Shown: in pieces, positions 38,602 to 52,032 of the stretch
How positions within the stretch are numbered: position 1 is the first letter of the stretch
Layout: the number at the start of each line of letters is the position of its first letter
Origin: Streptomyces sp. NRRL S-350
GTDB taxonomy: Bacteria > Actinomycetota > Actinomycetes > Streptomycetales > Streptomycetaceae
Reading direction: 5' to 3'
Assembly (NCBI RefSeq): GCF_000719705.1
Contig: NZ_JOHO01000009.1
Coordinates: 62,001 to 126,000 of the forward strand
Length of the DNA stretch: 64,000 nt
The notes under the pieces: model-generated
What the model was told of the DNA's origin: nothing
What the model saw: only the letters and a program-made list of their open reading frames with translations
Database searches by the model: none
Program-made: the position numbers and the translations under genes

Positions 38602-39880
38602 GTATCTGCTGGTGCTGTTCTGCACCGCCGCCGTCACCTACCTGCTGACCGGCCCGGTCCGGAAGTTCGCCATCGCGGCCGGCGCCATGCCGCCGGTGCG
38701 CGCCCGCGACGTGCACCGCGAGCCCACGCCGCGGCTCGGCGGCATCGCGATGTTCGGCGGGCTGTGCGCGGGCATCCTGGTCGCCTCGCAACTCGACAAC
38801 CTGAGCAAGGTGTTCACCCAGGGCACCGACATCCGTGCGCTGCTGTCCGGCGCCGGGATCATGTGGCTGCTCGGGGTGCTCGACGACAAGTGGGGCGTCG
38901 ACGCGCTGGTGAAGCTCGGCGGTCAGATGATCGCCGCCGGTGTGATGGTGTGGCAGGGCGTCACGGTGATCACCCTCCCGGTGCCCGGCGTCGGCGCGGT
39001 CGCGGTGAGCCCCACCCAGGGCATGGTCATCTCGGTCACCCTGGTCGTCGTCATGGTCAACGCGGTGAACTTCATCGACGGCCTGGACGGCCTGGCCGGC
39101 GGCATGGTCTGCATCGCCGCGATGGCCTTCTTCCTGTACAGCTACCGGCTCTGGTACGGCTACGCGATCACCGACGCGGCCCCCGCCGTGCTGTTCAGCG
39201 TGCTGCTGATCGGCATGTGCCTGGGCTTCCTGGCGCACAACATGCACCCGGCGCGGATCTTCATGGGCGACTCCGGCTCGATGATGCTGGGCCTCATGCT
39301 GGCCGTCGCCGCGATCTCCGTCACCGGCCGGGTCGACCCGGACCTGATCAACAACGAGACCGGTTCGCAGACCGCCACCGTGCACGCCCTGGTGCCGATC
39401 TACATCCCGCTGCTGCTGCCGCTGACGGTCATCGCGCTGCCGCTGGCCGACCTGCTGCTCGCCGTGGTGCGCCGCACCTGGGCCGGCCAGTCGCCGTTCG
39501 CCGCGGACAAGCGCCACCTGCACCACCGGCTGCTGCAGGTCGGGCACTCGCACAGCCGGGCCGTGCTGATCATGTACTTCTGGGCCGCGCTGATCGCCTT
39601 CGGCACGGTCGCCTTCTCGGTGACCAACACCGGCCGCACGGTGGCCCTGACGCTCGCCGGGCTCTGCCTGGTCGGCCTGGTGGTGCTGCTCACCCCGCGG
39701 TTCCGGCCGCGCGCCCCGCGGGCGGTGCAGTCCTTCGTCCCGCCGCGGTACCGCCGGCAGGCCTCCGGTCCGATGGCCGAACTGTCGGCGAAGGACAAGC
39801 AGCTCCTCGGTGAAGTCGGTGAAGCCGACCGGGAATCCGCCCCGCGGGCCGACCACGGACCGGCCGGCGGCCTTCGCTGA
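38594..39880 (+). CDS. wecA: MraY/WecA-family UDP-sugar:undecaprenyl-phosphate sugar-1-phosphate transferase
   Basis: 428 residues with about eleven membrane segments. Transfers GlcNAc-1-P (or related) from a UDP-sugar to undecaprenyl or decaprenyl phosphate on the cytosolic face, starting wall glycopolymer synthesis. Motifs: LGVLDDKWGVDALVKLGGQM (catalytic DD), VNAVNFIDGLDGLAGG, IFMGDSGSMMLG and HLHHRLLQVGHSHS, which is the HxHHR signature of the WecA/TagO branch. GTG at 38594 has CAGGAGG six bases upstream; 38591 is an alternative. Fits functionally with the LCP ligase at 31987. C-terminal tail hydrophilic. Confidence 0.9.
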   Translation: MREYLLVLFCTAAVTYLLTGPVRKFAIAAGAMPPVRARDVHREPTPRLGGIAMFGGLCAGILVASQLDNLSKVFTQGTDIRALLSGAGIMWLLGVLDDKWGVDALVKLGGQMIAAGVMVWQGVTVITLPVPGVGAVAVSPTQGMVISVTLVVVMVNAVNFIDGLDGLAGGMVCIAAMAFFLYSYRLWYGYAITDAAPAVLFSVLLIGMCLGFLAHNMHPARIFMGDSGSMMLGLMLAVAAISVTGRVDPDLINNETGSQTATVHALVPIYIPLLLPLTVIALPLADLLLAVVRRTWAGQSPFAADKRHLHHRLLQVGHSHSRAVLIMYFWAALIAFGTVAFSVTNTGRTVALTLAGLCLVGLVVLLTPRFRPRAPRAVQSFVPPRYRRQASGPMAELSAKDKQLLGEVGEADRESAPRADHGPAGGLR

Positions 39881-40179
39881 CGGGTGAGTTGACGACCCGT
39901 CGGACGCCTTCACCCGTACGGCGGGTTCGCTGCGCCGTCGGTGTGACAGGTGCCACACATTCATGGTAAAGCTCTCATCAAATAGTTTGTGATACCGTTC
40001 ACGAGTACCGAGAACACGCCGAAAGAACCTGACAGGTGGATGACTTCCGTCCCTGTCGGTCTCCCTCGACGGGCCCGCCGCTCCTGCGGGCGGCCCGGCG
40101 GCGATGCTCGGTCCGGTGTCACCCGCCACCGTCTGTGCCCGTCCCCCCGCCACATCGACATGCCGCCGGAGCTGCCGAC
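39881..40179 (+). promoter_or_regulatory. Promoter region of the ATP synthase operon
   Basis: About 300 bases without a gene. TTCATG (39960-39965) and TAGTTT (39983-39988), 17 bases apart, form a reasonable promoter; GATACC just downstream is another -10 candidate. Immediately upstream GTGTG-ACAGGTGC-CACAC is an inverted repeat that might bind a regulator. A weak hairpin GACGGGT/ACCCGTC (39879-39901) may end the previous transcript. Confidence 0.45.
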
Positions 40180-40623
40180 ATGCCGTCCACCGACGCCCGG
40201 ATCCTCCGAGGCGCCGCGATTCCCACTGCGGTCGCCGGGATCATCGCCATGGCGATCTCCTTCGCAGTCGCCGGCGGGAAGGGCCTGCTCGGCGCCCTGT
40301 TCGGCGCGCTGCTCGTGATGGCGTTCTTCAGCTTCGGCCAGGTCGCGCTCGACCGGCTGACCAGGTCGAACCCGCACATCATGATGGCCGCCGGTCTGCT
40401 CGTGTACACCACGCAGATCCTGCTCGTGGGCATCGTCCTGGCGATCTTCAAGAACACCGAACTCTTCAACCGGCAGGCGTTCGCCTTCACCCTGCTCGGC
40501 TGCGCCCTGATCTGGACGGGCTTCCAGGTGCGCGGCGCACTCAAGGCCAAGACCTTCTACGTCGAGACCGACACCTCGGAAAAGAAGGGCGACAAGCCCT
40601 CCGACTCGGGGCGTCAACAGTGA
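40180..40623 (+). CDS. atpI: AtpI-like membrane protein
   Basis: 147 residues with four hydrophobic segments (AIPTAVAGIIAMAISFAV; LLGALFGALLVMAFFSFG; IMMAAGLLVYTTQILLVGIV; FAFTLLGCALIWTGF) and a charged C-terminal tail (TSEKKGDKPSDSG). Position directly ahead of atpB and size match the AtpI/UncI proteins that help c-ring assembly or Mg uptake in other bacteria. Sequence conservation in the family is low, so function is taken mainly from position. CCGGAG site before the ATG. Confidence 0.75.
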   Translation: MPSTDARILRGAAIPTAVAGIIAMAISFAVAGGKGLLGALFGALLVMAFFSFGQVALDRLTRSNPHIMMAAGLLVYTTQILLVGIVLAIFKNTELFNRQAFAFTLLGCALIWTGFQVRGALKAKTFYVETDTSEKKGDKPSDSGRQQ

Positions 40624-40637
40624 CGAGGCCCAACTGT

Positions 40638-40654
40638 CCCCCCAACGAGGGGGG
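40638..40654 (+). terminator. Hairpin between atpI and atpB
   Basis: CCCCCC (40638-40643) and GGGGGG (40649-40654) around AACGA, 15 bases after the atpI stop. It may reduce transcription into atpB or act as an RNA processing site; the 285-base gap also has a TATCGT -10 candidate near 40684, so atpB may have its own promoter. Confidence 0.45.
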
Positions 40655-40908
40655 CGGTGTTTATGCCGCACTGACGGGCTGCTATCGTCCGTCGCAACAA
40701 CGGAGTACGGGAAGAGGCCTGGTCTGTCCGGACAGCGGACTGATCGCCCCCCGGATCCGCGCAGTCTTCGATGATCCCGCTGTGGTGCAGCGCACTGGCG
40801 CGCGGGGTCGGCGAGAAACCCATCAAGTTCCAGTGCCGCTCCGTGGCCTCAGGCCATGCCGACACACCGAGGTTGCCGTATCCATGCGTCACGACGAAGG
40901 AGTCCGTG

Positions 40909-41724
40909 GTGAGTGCTGAACTCACGTCTTCGCTCGCCTCAGGCAGTTGCCACTTCGGGGACGCTGGCTGCGGCTTCCCGGCCCCCGGCCTGAACGAGTT
41001 CGACTTCAAGCCGATCTTCACCGTCGGCAGCTTCTACTTCAACAAGCCGATGCTGCTGTCGATGATCGTCGCAGTGCTGGTGGTCGTCTTCTTCTGGGCC
41101 GCCTTCGCCAAGCCGCGTCTGGTGCCGGGCAAGCTGCAGCTGGTCGGTGAGATCGGCTACGACTTCGTCAAGCGGTCCATCGTGCTGGAGACGATCGGCA
41201 AGAAGGGCGAGAAGTACGTCCCGATGCTCGTCTCGATGTTCTTCTTCATCTGGTTGATGAACATCATGTCGATCATCCCGTTCGCGCAGTTCCCGGTGAC
41301 GGCGGCGATCGCGTTCCCGGCCGGCCTCGCGGCGGTCGTGTGGATCACCTACATGACGCTGACCTTCAAGAAGCACGGCTTCGTCGGCGGTCTGAAGAAC
41401 CTCTGCTGGCCGTCGGGCATCCCGGGCTGGGTCATGTTCATCCTGGTGCCGATCGAGTTCTTCTCGAACATCTTCGTGCGGCCCTTCACGCTCGCGGTCC
41501 GAGCCTTCGCGAACATGTTCGCCGGCCACCTGCTCGTCGTGATGTTCTCCGTCGCCTCCTGGTACCTGCTCAGCCCGACCCTGGGCGCGCTGTACGGCTC
41601 GGCGTCGTTCGTCGTCGCCGTCGGCCTGACCGCCTTCGAGCTGCTGGTCCAGTTCCTGCAGGCCTACATCTTCGTGATGCTGGCCAGCAGCTACATCGCC
41701 GGTGCCCTCGAAGAGGCGCACTGA
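40909..41724 (+). CDS. atpB: F1Fo ATP synthase subunit a
   Basis: 271 residues, five to six membrane segments. Forms the proton half-channels of Fo. The essential Arg is in FTLAVRAFANMFAGHLLVVM, and the C-terminal helix FELLVQFLQAYIFVMLASSY carries the conserved Gln. Start GTG chosen because GAAGGA lies seven bases upstream; GTG 40906 is in frame too. An actinobacterial N-terminal extension includes CHFGDAGCGFPAPGLNEFDF. Confidence 0.94.
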   Translation: MSAELTSSLASGSCHFGDAGCGFPAPGLNEFDFKPIFTVGSFYFNKPMLLSMIVAVLVVVFFWAAFAKPRLVPGKLQLVGEIGYDFVKRSIVLETIGKKGEKYVPMLVSMFFFIWLMNIMSIIPFAQFPVTAAIAFPAGLAAVVWITYMTLTFKKHGFVGGLKNLCWPSGIPGWVMFILVPIEFFSNIFVRPFTLAVRAFANMFAGHLLVVMFSVASWYLLSPTLGALYGSASFVVAVGLTAFELLVQFLQAYIFVMLASSYIAGALEEAH

Positions 41725-43458
<1,734 letters not shown>

Positions 43459-43614
43459 GCACCGAAGCAGCACATCCGACCCTCGGTCGGGAAACCGGTT
43501 CCCCAAGGAGCCGGTACATCGTACGGCCGGTTCATACGACCCGGCCGAGAGTCGAGTACTTGCGGCCCTCAATGGCGGGCCGAGGATCGCAAACTAGGAG
43601 AGCAGGGAAGCCTG

Positions 43615-45189
43615 ATGGCGGAGCTTACGATCCGTCCGGAGGAGATCCGGGACGCGCTGGCCGACTTTGTCCAGTCGTACCAGCCGGACGCCGCTTCTGT
43701 GGAAGAGGTCGGTACGGTCACTGACGCAGCGGACGGCATCGCCCATGTCGAGGGCCTGCCCTCGGTCATGGCGAACGAGCTGCTGAAGTTCGAGGACGGC
43801 ACGCTCGGCCTCGCGCTGAACCTCGACACCCGTGAGATCGGTGTCGTCGTCCTCGGTGAGTTCGGCGGCATCGAAGAGGGCCAGACCGTGCGCCGCACGG
43901 GCGAGGTCCTCTCGGTTCCGGTCGGTGACGGCTACCTCGGCCGCGTCGTGGACCCCCTGGGCAACCCGATCGACGGCCTGGGCGACATCGCCTCCACCGG
44001 CCGCCGCGCCCTTGAGCTGCAGGCCCCCGGCGTCATGGCCCGCAAGTCGGTCAAGCAGCCGCTGCAGACCGGCATCAAGGCCATCGACGCGATGACCCCG
44101 ATCGGCCGCGGCCAGCGTCAGCTGATCATCGGTGACCGCCAGACCGGCAAGACCGCGGTGGCCGTCGACACGATCATCAACCAGCGCGACAACTGGCGCT
44201 CGGGCGACCCGGAGAAGCAGGTCCGCTGCATCTACGTCGCCGTGGGCCAGAAGGGCTCCACCATCGCGTCCGTCCGCGGCGCCCTGGAGGAGGCCGGCGC
44301 GCTGGAGTACACCACCATCGTGGCCGCTCCCGCCTCCGACCCGGCCGGCTTCAAGTACCTCGCCCCGTACACCGGTTCGGCCATCGGCCAGGAGTGGATG
44401 TACGACGGCAAGCACGTCCTGATCATCTTCGACGACCTGTCGAAGCAGGCCGAGGCCTACCGCTCCGTCTCCCTGCTGCTGCGCCGCCCGCCGGGCCGCG
44501 AGGCCTACCCGGGTGACGTCTTCTACCTGCACTCCCGCCTGCTGGAGCGCTGCGCCAAGCTCAACGACGCCCTGGGCGGCGGCTCGATGACCGGTCTGCC
44601 GATCATCGAGACCAAGGCCAACGACGTCTCGGCGTACATCCCGACCAACGTCATCTCCATCACCGACGGCCAGTGCTTCCTGGAGTCCGACCTGTTCAAC
44701 GCCGGCATCCGCCCGGCCGTGAACGTCGGCATCTCGGTCTCCCGTGTCGGTGGCTCCGCCCAGATCAAGGCCATGCGCTCGGTCGCCGGCCGCCTGCGTC
44801 TGGACCTCGCCCAGTACCGCGAGCTGGAGGCCTTCGCGGCCTTCGGTTCCGACCTGGACGCGGCCTCCAAGGCGCAGCTGGAGCGCGGTGCGCGCATGGT
44901 CGAGCTGCTGAAGCAGGGCCAGTACCAGCCGTTCCCGGTCGAGGAGCAGGTCGTCTCCATCTGGGCCGGTACCACCGGCAAGCTGGACGACGTCCCGGTC
45001 GCCGAGATCCGCCGCTTCGAGCGCGAGTTCCTGGACCACGTCCGCCTGCAGCACAAGGACCTGCTGGCCGGCATCGTCGAGACCGGTCTGCTCGCCGACG
45101 GCACCGTCGACGCGCTGACCACCGCGATCGACGCCTTCAAGCAGGGTTACCAGACGGCTGACGGCAAGCTGCTCTCCGAGCAGGCCTGA
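43615..45189 (+). CDS. atpA: F1Fo ATP synthase subunit alpha
   Basis: 524 residues. Non-catalytic nucleotide-binding subunit. Walker [50 protein letters not shown] and the Arg-finger segment [33 protein letters not shown] precedes the ATG. The 156-base gap after atpH holds a small hairpin (CCGGTT/AGCCGG) but no gene. Confidence 0.97.
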   Translation: MAELTIRPEEIRDALADFVQSYQPDAASVEEVGTVTDAADGIAHVEGLPSVMANELLKFEDGTLGLALNLDTREIGVVVLGEFGGIEEGQTVRRTGEVLSVPVGDGYLGRVVDPLGNPIDGLGDIASTGRRALELQAPGVMARKSVKQPLQTGIKAIDAMTPIGRGQRQLIIGDRQTGKTAVAVDTIINQRDNWRSGDPEKQVRCIYVAVGQKGSTIASVRGALEEAGALEYTTIVAAPASDPAGFKYLAPYTGSAIGQEWMYDGKHVLIIFDDLSKQAEAYRSVSLLLRRPPGREAYPGDVFYLHSRLLERCAKLNDALGGGSMTGLPIIETKANDVSAYIPTNVISITDGQCFLESDLFNAGIRPAVNVGISVSRVGGSAQIKAMRSVAGRLRLDLAQYRELEAFAAFGSDLDAASKAQLERGARMVELLKQGQYQPFPVEEQVVSIWAGTTGKLDDVPVAEIRRFEREFLDHVRLQHKDLLAGIVETGLLADGTVDALTTAIDAFKQGYQTADGKLLSEQA

Positions 45190-45221
45190 GTCCGGTAGCG
45201 AGGGAAAGGACGTAACGACCC

Positions 45222-47584
<2,363 letters not shown>

Positions 47585-47612
47585 TCGCGGCCGGTAGCAG
47601 CTGAGTGACCGT

Positions 47613-47646
47613 GAGGGGTGGCCCCCGAGCCTGGGGACCGCCCCTC
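47613..47646 (+). terminator. Hairpin between atpD and atpC
   Basis: GAGGGGTGG (47613-47621) pairs with CCGCCCCTC (47638-47646). It lies in a 184-base gap, unusually long inside this operon, and could lower atpC output or mark a processing point. A second small stem CCCGA/TCGGG lies near 47735-47750, close to the -10-like TTATTCT. Confidence 0.5.
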
Positions 47647-47768
47647 GCGTCGCATCGGCTGTGATTCCGGTCAAATCCGTGCCGCCGGTTTCATGCCGGA
47701 GGCGCGGGGCCGTTATTCTTACCGAAACTCCCGAGTAATCGGGCGTTGCATGAGCCTAGGAGCCCACG

Positions 47769-48152
47769 TTGGCTGAGCTGCACGTCGAGCTGGTCGCAGC
47801 CGACCGCAAGGTGTGGTCCGGTGCGGCCACCATCGTCGTCGCCCGTACGGCCTCCGGTGACACCGGCATCATGCCGGGCCACACCCCGGTGCTGAGCGTG
47901 CTGGAGACCGGCCCGGTCACCATCCGCACGGTGGACGGCGGCACCGTGATCGCCGCGGTGCACGGCGGCTTCATCTCCTTCGCCGACAACAAGCTTTCTC
48001 TGCTCGCGGAGATCGCCGAGCTGGCGGACGAGATCGACGTCGCGCGTGCCGAGCGCGCACTGGAGAAGGCCAAGTCGGGCCTGGACGAGCACGCCGAGCG
48101 GCGTGCCGAGGTCCGACTGTTCGCGGCGCGCGGCCTCAAGGCCCACGCCTGA
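47769..48152 (+). CDS. atpC: F1Fo ATP synthase subunit epsilon
   Basis: 127 residues from a TTG start with AGGAGC eight bases upstream. N-terminal beta-sandwich with AELHVELVAADRKVWSG, GDTGIMPGHTPVLSVLETGP, and a C-terminal helical pair with AELADEIDVARAERALEKAK. Rotor subunit that can inhibit ATP hydrolysis. Last gene of the atp operon. Confidence 0.94.
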   Translation: MAELHVELVAADRKVWSGAATIVVARTASGDTGIMPGHTPVLSVLETGPVTIRTVDGGTVIAAVHGGFISFADNKLSLLAEIAELADEIDVARAERALEKAKSGLDEHAERRAEVRLFAARGLKAHA

Positions 48153-48160
48153 GTGTGCCG

Positions 48161-48223
48161 GACCCCGGCTTCGGGGTCGACCGACGGTCCCGGGGACGCG
48201 CGAGCGTGACCCCGGGACTGTCG
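48161..48223 (+). terminator. Double hairpin ending the atp operon
   Basis: GACCCCG-GCTT-CGGGGTC (48161-48178) is followed by CGACGGTCCCGGGG (48182-48195) pairing with CCCCGGGACTGTCG (48210-48223). Two consecutive strong stems after the atpC stop, consistent with operon termination. Confidence 0.8.
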
Positions 48224-48292
48224 TCGTAGTTGGTAGGTCAGCGCGGTCGCTTGATACGACCGCTACGGGGAACGCAGGTAGCGAGGAGGTAG

Positions 48293-48799
48293 GTGAGCAT
48301 GGTCCTCGCGCTTGTGGTGTGTGCGGCGGTCGTGGCCCTGGGTGTGATCGGCCTGATGGCCTTCGCGGTGCGCCGCCGCCTGATCCAACGGGTGGGCGGC
48401 ACGTTCGACTGCAGTTACCGGCTCAAAATGCCCGCCGACGCCTCCACGCAGCCCGACCTCGACGAGAACGGCAAGCCCACCTCCGCCCCGGTCCCACCGA
48501 CCGACGGCAAGGGGTGGGTTTTTGGTATCGGCCGGTACAGCGGGGACTCGATCGAGTGGTTCCGGGTGTTCTCGTACGCCCCGCGCCCGCGCAAGGTGCT
48601 GCCGCGCCGGGAGATCGAGGTGCTCGGCCGGCGCTACCCGGAGGGCCAGGAGGAGTTGGCACTGCTCTCCGGCTCGGTGGTGCTGCGCTGCCTGCACAAC
48701 GGGGCGCCGCTGGAGCTGGCGATGAGCGAGGACGCGCTCACCGGCTTCCTCGCCTGGCTGGAGGCGGCCCCGCCCGGGCAGAGGGTGAACGTCGCGTAG
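48293..48799 (+). CDS. DUF2550 family membrane protein
   Basis: 168 residues. One N-terminal membrane helix (MVLALVVCAAVVALGVIGLM then AFAV), then a soluble domain with GGTFDCSYRLKMPA, GWVFGIGRYSGDSIEWFRVF and a DUF2550 end (LELAMSEDALTGFLAWLE). Conserved directly downstream of atpC in actinobacteria, function unknown. GAGGAGG lies three bases before the GTG and nine before an in-frame ATG (48299); either may be used. Confidence 0.85.
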   Translation: MSMVLALVVCAAVVALGVIGLMAFAVRRRLIQRVGGTFDCSYRLKMPADASTQPDLDENGKPTSAPVPPTDGKGWVFGIGRYSGDSIEWFRVFSYAPRPRKVLPRREIEVLGRRYPEGQEELALLSGSVVLRCLHNGAPLELAMSEDALTGFLAWLEAAPPGQRVNVA

Positions 48800-48845
48800 C
48801 GACGGGAGGCGGACGTCGGCCGACCGGCCCGGCTAGGGTGGCCGC

Positions 48846-49418
48846 ATGGTCAATCTGACGCGCATCTACACCCGTACCGGTGACGACGGCACCACCGCGC
48901 TCGGCGACATGAGCCGGACCACCAAGACCGACCCGCGGCTGATCGCGTACGCCGACGCCAACGAGGCGAACGCGGCGATCGGGGTGGCCCTCGCGGTCGG
49001 GGCGCTGCCCGAGGACGTGGCGGAGGTGCTCGTCCGGGTCCAGAACGACCTGTTCGACGTCGGCGCGGACCTGTCCACCCCGGTGGTCGAGGACCCGCAG
49101 TACCCGCCGCTGCGGGTGCTGCAGTCCTACGTCGACCGGCTGGAGGGGGACTGCGACCACTACCTGGAGCAGGTGGAGAAGCTGCGCAGCTTCATCCTGC
49201 CCGGCGGCACGCCCGGCGCGGCCCACCTGCACCTGGCCTGCACGGTGGTGCGGCGGGCCGAGCGCTCCACCTGGGCGGCGATCGCGGAGCACGGCGACAC
49301 CGTCAACCCGCTGACCGCCAAGTACCTCAACCGGCTCTCCGACCTGCTGTTCATCCTGGCCCGGGTGGCCAACAAGGAGCGCGGCGACGTGCTCTGGGTG
49401 CCGGGCGAGAACCGCTAG
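48846..49418 (+). CDS. Cob(I)alamin adenosyltransferase, PduO type
   Basis: 190 residues. Transfers adenosyl from ATP to cob(I)alamin, making coenzyme B12. Motifs YTRTGDDGTTALGD (ATP loop), DANEANAAIGVAL, FILPGGTPGAAHLHLACTVV and RRAERSTW, ending RLSDLLFILARVANKE. TAGGGT (48834-48839) lies six bases before the ATG, so it is probably leaderless. Its TAG overlaps the TAG of the convergent gene in a palindromic CTAG. Confidence 0.92.
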   Translation: MVNLTRIYTRTGDDGTTALGDMSRTTKTDPRLIAYADANEANAAIGVALAVGALPEDVAEVLVRVQNDLFDVGADLSTPVVEDPQYPPLRVLQSYVDRLEGDCDHYLEQVEKLRSFILPGGTPGAAHLHLACTVVRRAERSTWAAIAEHGDTVNPLTAKYLNRLSDLLFILARVANKERGDVLWVPGENR

Positions 49419-50026
49419 GGCCGGTCGGCCGGGGTCTTCCCGTCGGCCACCCGGCCGTCCTCGACCACCCGGCCGTCCTCGACCCGGACGCCGGGCGGCG
49501 CCTCCTTGGGCCACCGCGAGTAGCAGCCGGCCACGATCACGTTGACCACGGCCGCGATGCCCAGCTTCCAGTACCACTGGGCGAAGGTGCCGTAGTGGGC
49601 GGAGCCCCCGGAGAGCGGCACCAGCAGGGTGATCAGGGTGAGCGTGATCCCCGCGGAGGCGACGGTGCGGCCGGCGATCTGCCACTCGTACCTGGTCCGC
49701 TCCGGGCCGTACTTCGGCGAGGGCAGCGGCTTGGGCCCGCCGGCGAAGCGGTGCAGGAAGTGCCGGTCGGCCCAGCGGACCAGCGAGGGGCCGTACCCCA
49801 CCGAGAAGCCGGCGTAGCTCGCGGCGAGCGCGTGCATCCAGCTCGCCTCGGCGCCGCCGCGCAGGTTGAGCACGGTGAGCGCGTACAGGGCGAGGTCGAT
49901 CGCGGGGAGGCCGAGCAGCAGCACGGTGCTGGTGCGCCGCAGGCGCAGCAGGTAGCGGGTGGAGAGGGCGAGGCCGAGCACGATCCACCAGGAGATCTCG
50001 GCCGCGACGATGAGGGTGACGATCAC
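49415..50026 (-). CDS. Putative integral membrane protein
   Basis: 203 residues from a GTG with CGGGAG seven bases upstream on the minus strand. Hydrophobic segments: VTLIVAAEISWWIVLGLALS, STVLLLGLPAIDLALYALTV, the AALAASYAGFSVG region, GITLTLITLLVPLSGG and IAAVVNVIVAGCYS, four to five helices. The C-terminus repeats VEDGRVVEDGRVADG (24-base duplicated DNA). No recognised domain; such proteins are common next to NarL-type two-component genes. Shares a 4-base stop overlap (CTAG) with the adenosyltransferase. Confidence 0.75.
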   Translation of the reverse strand: MIVTLIVAAEISWWIVLGLALSTRYLLRLRRTSTVLLLGLPAIDLALYALTVLNLRGGAEASWMHALAASYAGFSVGYGPSLVRWADRHFLHRFAGGPKPLPSPKYGPERTRYEWQIAGRTVASAGITLTLITLLVPLSGGSAHYGTFAQWYWKLGIAAVVNVIVAGCYSRWPKEAPPGVRVEDGRVVEDGRVADGKTPADRP

Positions 50027-50182
50027 GTTGTGCTCCCGGACGTTCGGCGGTGCGTCCAGCCTCACGGGCGGATGCGCCCGTGTCGTCGTCGTGTGGTGCC
50101 GGGCGGGCCTGCATCTTTCGATGTAGCGGCCTCCTCCGTGTACCGGAGCCGGGCGGGGTGCCGGGGATGGTGAGATGGGGGC

Positions 50183-51385
50183 GTGCCCGTTCCGTCCCTG
50201 TCCCCGCGCCGGCTCGACCGGCTGGTCGCCTTCTGCGGCCTGGTCGGCGGCACGGTGCTGATCGTCTTCCGGGTGTACGACCACGCCGACCGCGTGCCCG
50301 TCTGGGCGGTGGCGCTGCCGATGCTGGTGATGGCCGGGCTGGAGCTGTGCCGGCGGACCAGACCGGTGCTGACGGTGTCGGTCGGCGGCCTGGCCTTCGT
50401 GGCCTGCCTGCTCACCGGCAGCCTGCTGGCGACGCTGATCATGTACACCGATCTGCTGTACGCGGCGGTGGTCTACGGCGGCCGGCGGATGTCGCGGGTG
50501 CTGCACCTGACCGGCGGGTCCACCGTGCTGGTGCTCGCCGGTGTGGCCTGGTACGCCGCCGGCACCGCGACCGGCCTGCTGATCGCGGTGCTCAGCGCGC
50601 TGGTCTTCCTGTCGCCGGTGTGGACGGGCGACGTGGTGCGCAAGCACCGGCAGGAGGCGGAGGCCGAGCGGCTGCGCGCCGAACAGACCGCGCTGCTCTC
50701 GGAGATGGACCGGCGCGAGGCGGTGGGCGCGGAACGGGCGCGGATGGCAAGGGAGTTGCACGACGTGGTGGCCAACCACCTGTCGGCGATCGCGATCCAC
50801 GCCACCGGTGCGCAGTCCGTGGCGAGGCGGCGGAGCCTGCCCGCGGACGACCCGCTGGTGGAGGTGCTGGCGGTGATCCGGGAGAACAGCGTCCAGGGAT
50901 TGGCCGAAATGCGTCGCATGATCGGACTGCTCCGGGACAGCGGCGGGGGAGAGGCCGACGAGTCGTACGCGGCGCCCGACCTGGCCGCCGTGGATGCCCT
51001 GCTGGCCAAGGCCCGGGCGGCCGGCCAGGACGTCGGGCTGGACTTCGAGCTGGCCGAGCACGGCGAGCGCGGCCAGGTGCCGGTGCCGGTCGGACTGGCC
51101 GCGTACCGGATCGTCCAGGAGTCGCTGACCAACGCCCTCAAGCACGCCGGCCCCGGACTGGTCCGGCTCCGGCTGGACTTCGGGCCCGACGAGCTGCGGA
51201 TCGCGGTCGACAGCCCGTACCGCGGCGAGCCGGGCCGCGGACTGCCCGGCGCCAGGGCTGGGTTGGTGGGCATGGCGGAGCGGGCCGGACTGCTCGGCGG
51301 CACCTTCGAGGCGGGGCCCAAGGACGGGTACTGGAGCGTGCGCGCGGTGCTGCCGCGGGCACAGGAGAGCGAGGGGCGGGCATGA
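50183..51385 (+). CDS. NarL/DesK-type sensor histidine kinase
   Basis: 400 residues. About five N-terminal membrane helices (LVAFCGLVGGTVLIVF; VALPMLVMAGLEL; AFVACLLTGSLLATLIMY; STVLVLAGVAWYAAG; GLLIAVLSALVFLSPVW), a short coil, HisKA_3 box with phospho-His about residue 193 (ARMARELHDVVANHLSAIAI), then a HATPase domain (AAYRIVQESLTNALKHAGPG; GLVGMAERAGLLGGTFE). The signal is sensed in or at the membrane. Overlaps its regulator gene by ATGA. GTG start with a weak GGGG site. Confidence 0.9.
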   Translation: MPVPSLSPRRLDRLVAFCGLVGGTVLIVFRVYDHADRVPVWAVALPMLVMAGLELCRRTRPVLTVSVGGLAFVACLLTGSLLATLIMYTDLLYAAVVYGGRRMSRVLHLTGGSTVLVLAGVAWYAAGTATGLLIAVLSALVFLSPVWTGDVVRKHRQEAEAERLRAEQTALLSEMDRREAVGAERARMARELHDVVANHLSAIAIHATGAQSVARRRSLPADDPLVEVLAVIRENSVQGLAEMRRMIGLLRDSGGGEADESYAAPDLAAVDALLAKARAAGQDVGLDFELAEHGERGQVPVPVGLAAYRIVQESLTNALKHAGPGLVRLRLDFGPDELRIAVDSPYRGEPGRGLPGARAGLVGMAERAGLLGGTFEAGPKDGYWSVRAVLPRAQESEGRA

Positions 51386-52032
51386 CGATCCGGGTGCTGG
51401 TGGCGGAGGACCAGGCGGCGGTGCGGGCGGCGCTGGTGATGATCCTGCGCGCGGAGCCGGACTTCGAGGTGGTCGGGCAGGCCGCCGACGGCGAGGAGGC
51501 CGTCCGGCTGGCCCTGGAGCTACGGCCGGACGTGGTGCTGATGGACGTGCAGATGCCCCGGCTGGACGGCGTCTCGGCGACCCGCGAGGTGGTGGCCGCC
51601 GGAGCCGGCCAGGTGCTCGTGCTGACCACCTTCGACCTGGACGAGTACGTCTACGGCGCGCTGCGGGCCGGCGCGGCCGGGTTCCTGCTCAAGGACCTGG
51701 AGGCGGACACCCTGGTCGAGGGGATACGGACGGTGGCGCGCGGGGACGGCATGCTGGCGCCCTCGGTCACCAGGCGGCTGATCGGGTCCTTCACCCGCGC
51801 GGACCGGCAGGTCGGGCCCGAGGCGCGGGAGGCGGTGGGCGGGTTGACCGGCCGTGAGCGCGAGGTGCTGGCCTGCATCGGGGCGGGGCTGTCCAACGGG
51901 GAGATCGCCGCCCGGCTGGAGATGGCCGAGGCGACCACGAAGACGCACGTCAGCCGGATCCTGGCGAAGCTGCGGCTGCGCAGCCGGGTGCAGGCGGCGA
52001 TCCTGGCCCAGGACCTCGGACTGACCCTCTGA
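51382..52032 (+). CDS. NarL/FixJ-family response regulator
   Basis: 216 residues. Receiver domain with acidic AEDQAA and phospho-Asp55 in DVVLMDVQMPRLDGV, Thr switch in VLVLTTFDLDEYVYGAL and FLLKD Lys. C-terminal LuxR-type helix-turn-helix: LTGREREVLACIGAGLSNGE, TTKTHVSRILAKLRLRSRVQ. Cognate to the kinase just upstream; likely controls nearby membrane or secondary functions, target unknown. Confidence 0.92.
   Translation: MTIRVLVAEDQAAVRAALVMILRAEPDFEVVGQAADGEEAVRLALELRPDVVLMDVQMPRLDGVSATREVVAAGAGQVLVLTTFDLDEYVYGALRAGAAGFLLKDLEADTLVEGIRTVARGDGMLAPSVTRRLIGSFTRADRQVGPEAREAVGGLTGREREVLACIGAGLSNGEIAARLEMAEATTKTHVSRILAKLRLRSRVQAAILAQDLGLTL

Noticed and set aside
48800..48845. Cobalamin riboswitch before the adenosyltransferase
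   Set aside because: The gap is 46 bases with a -10 six bases from the ATG; no B12-box is possible.
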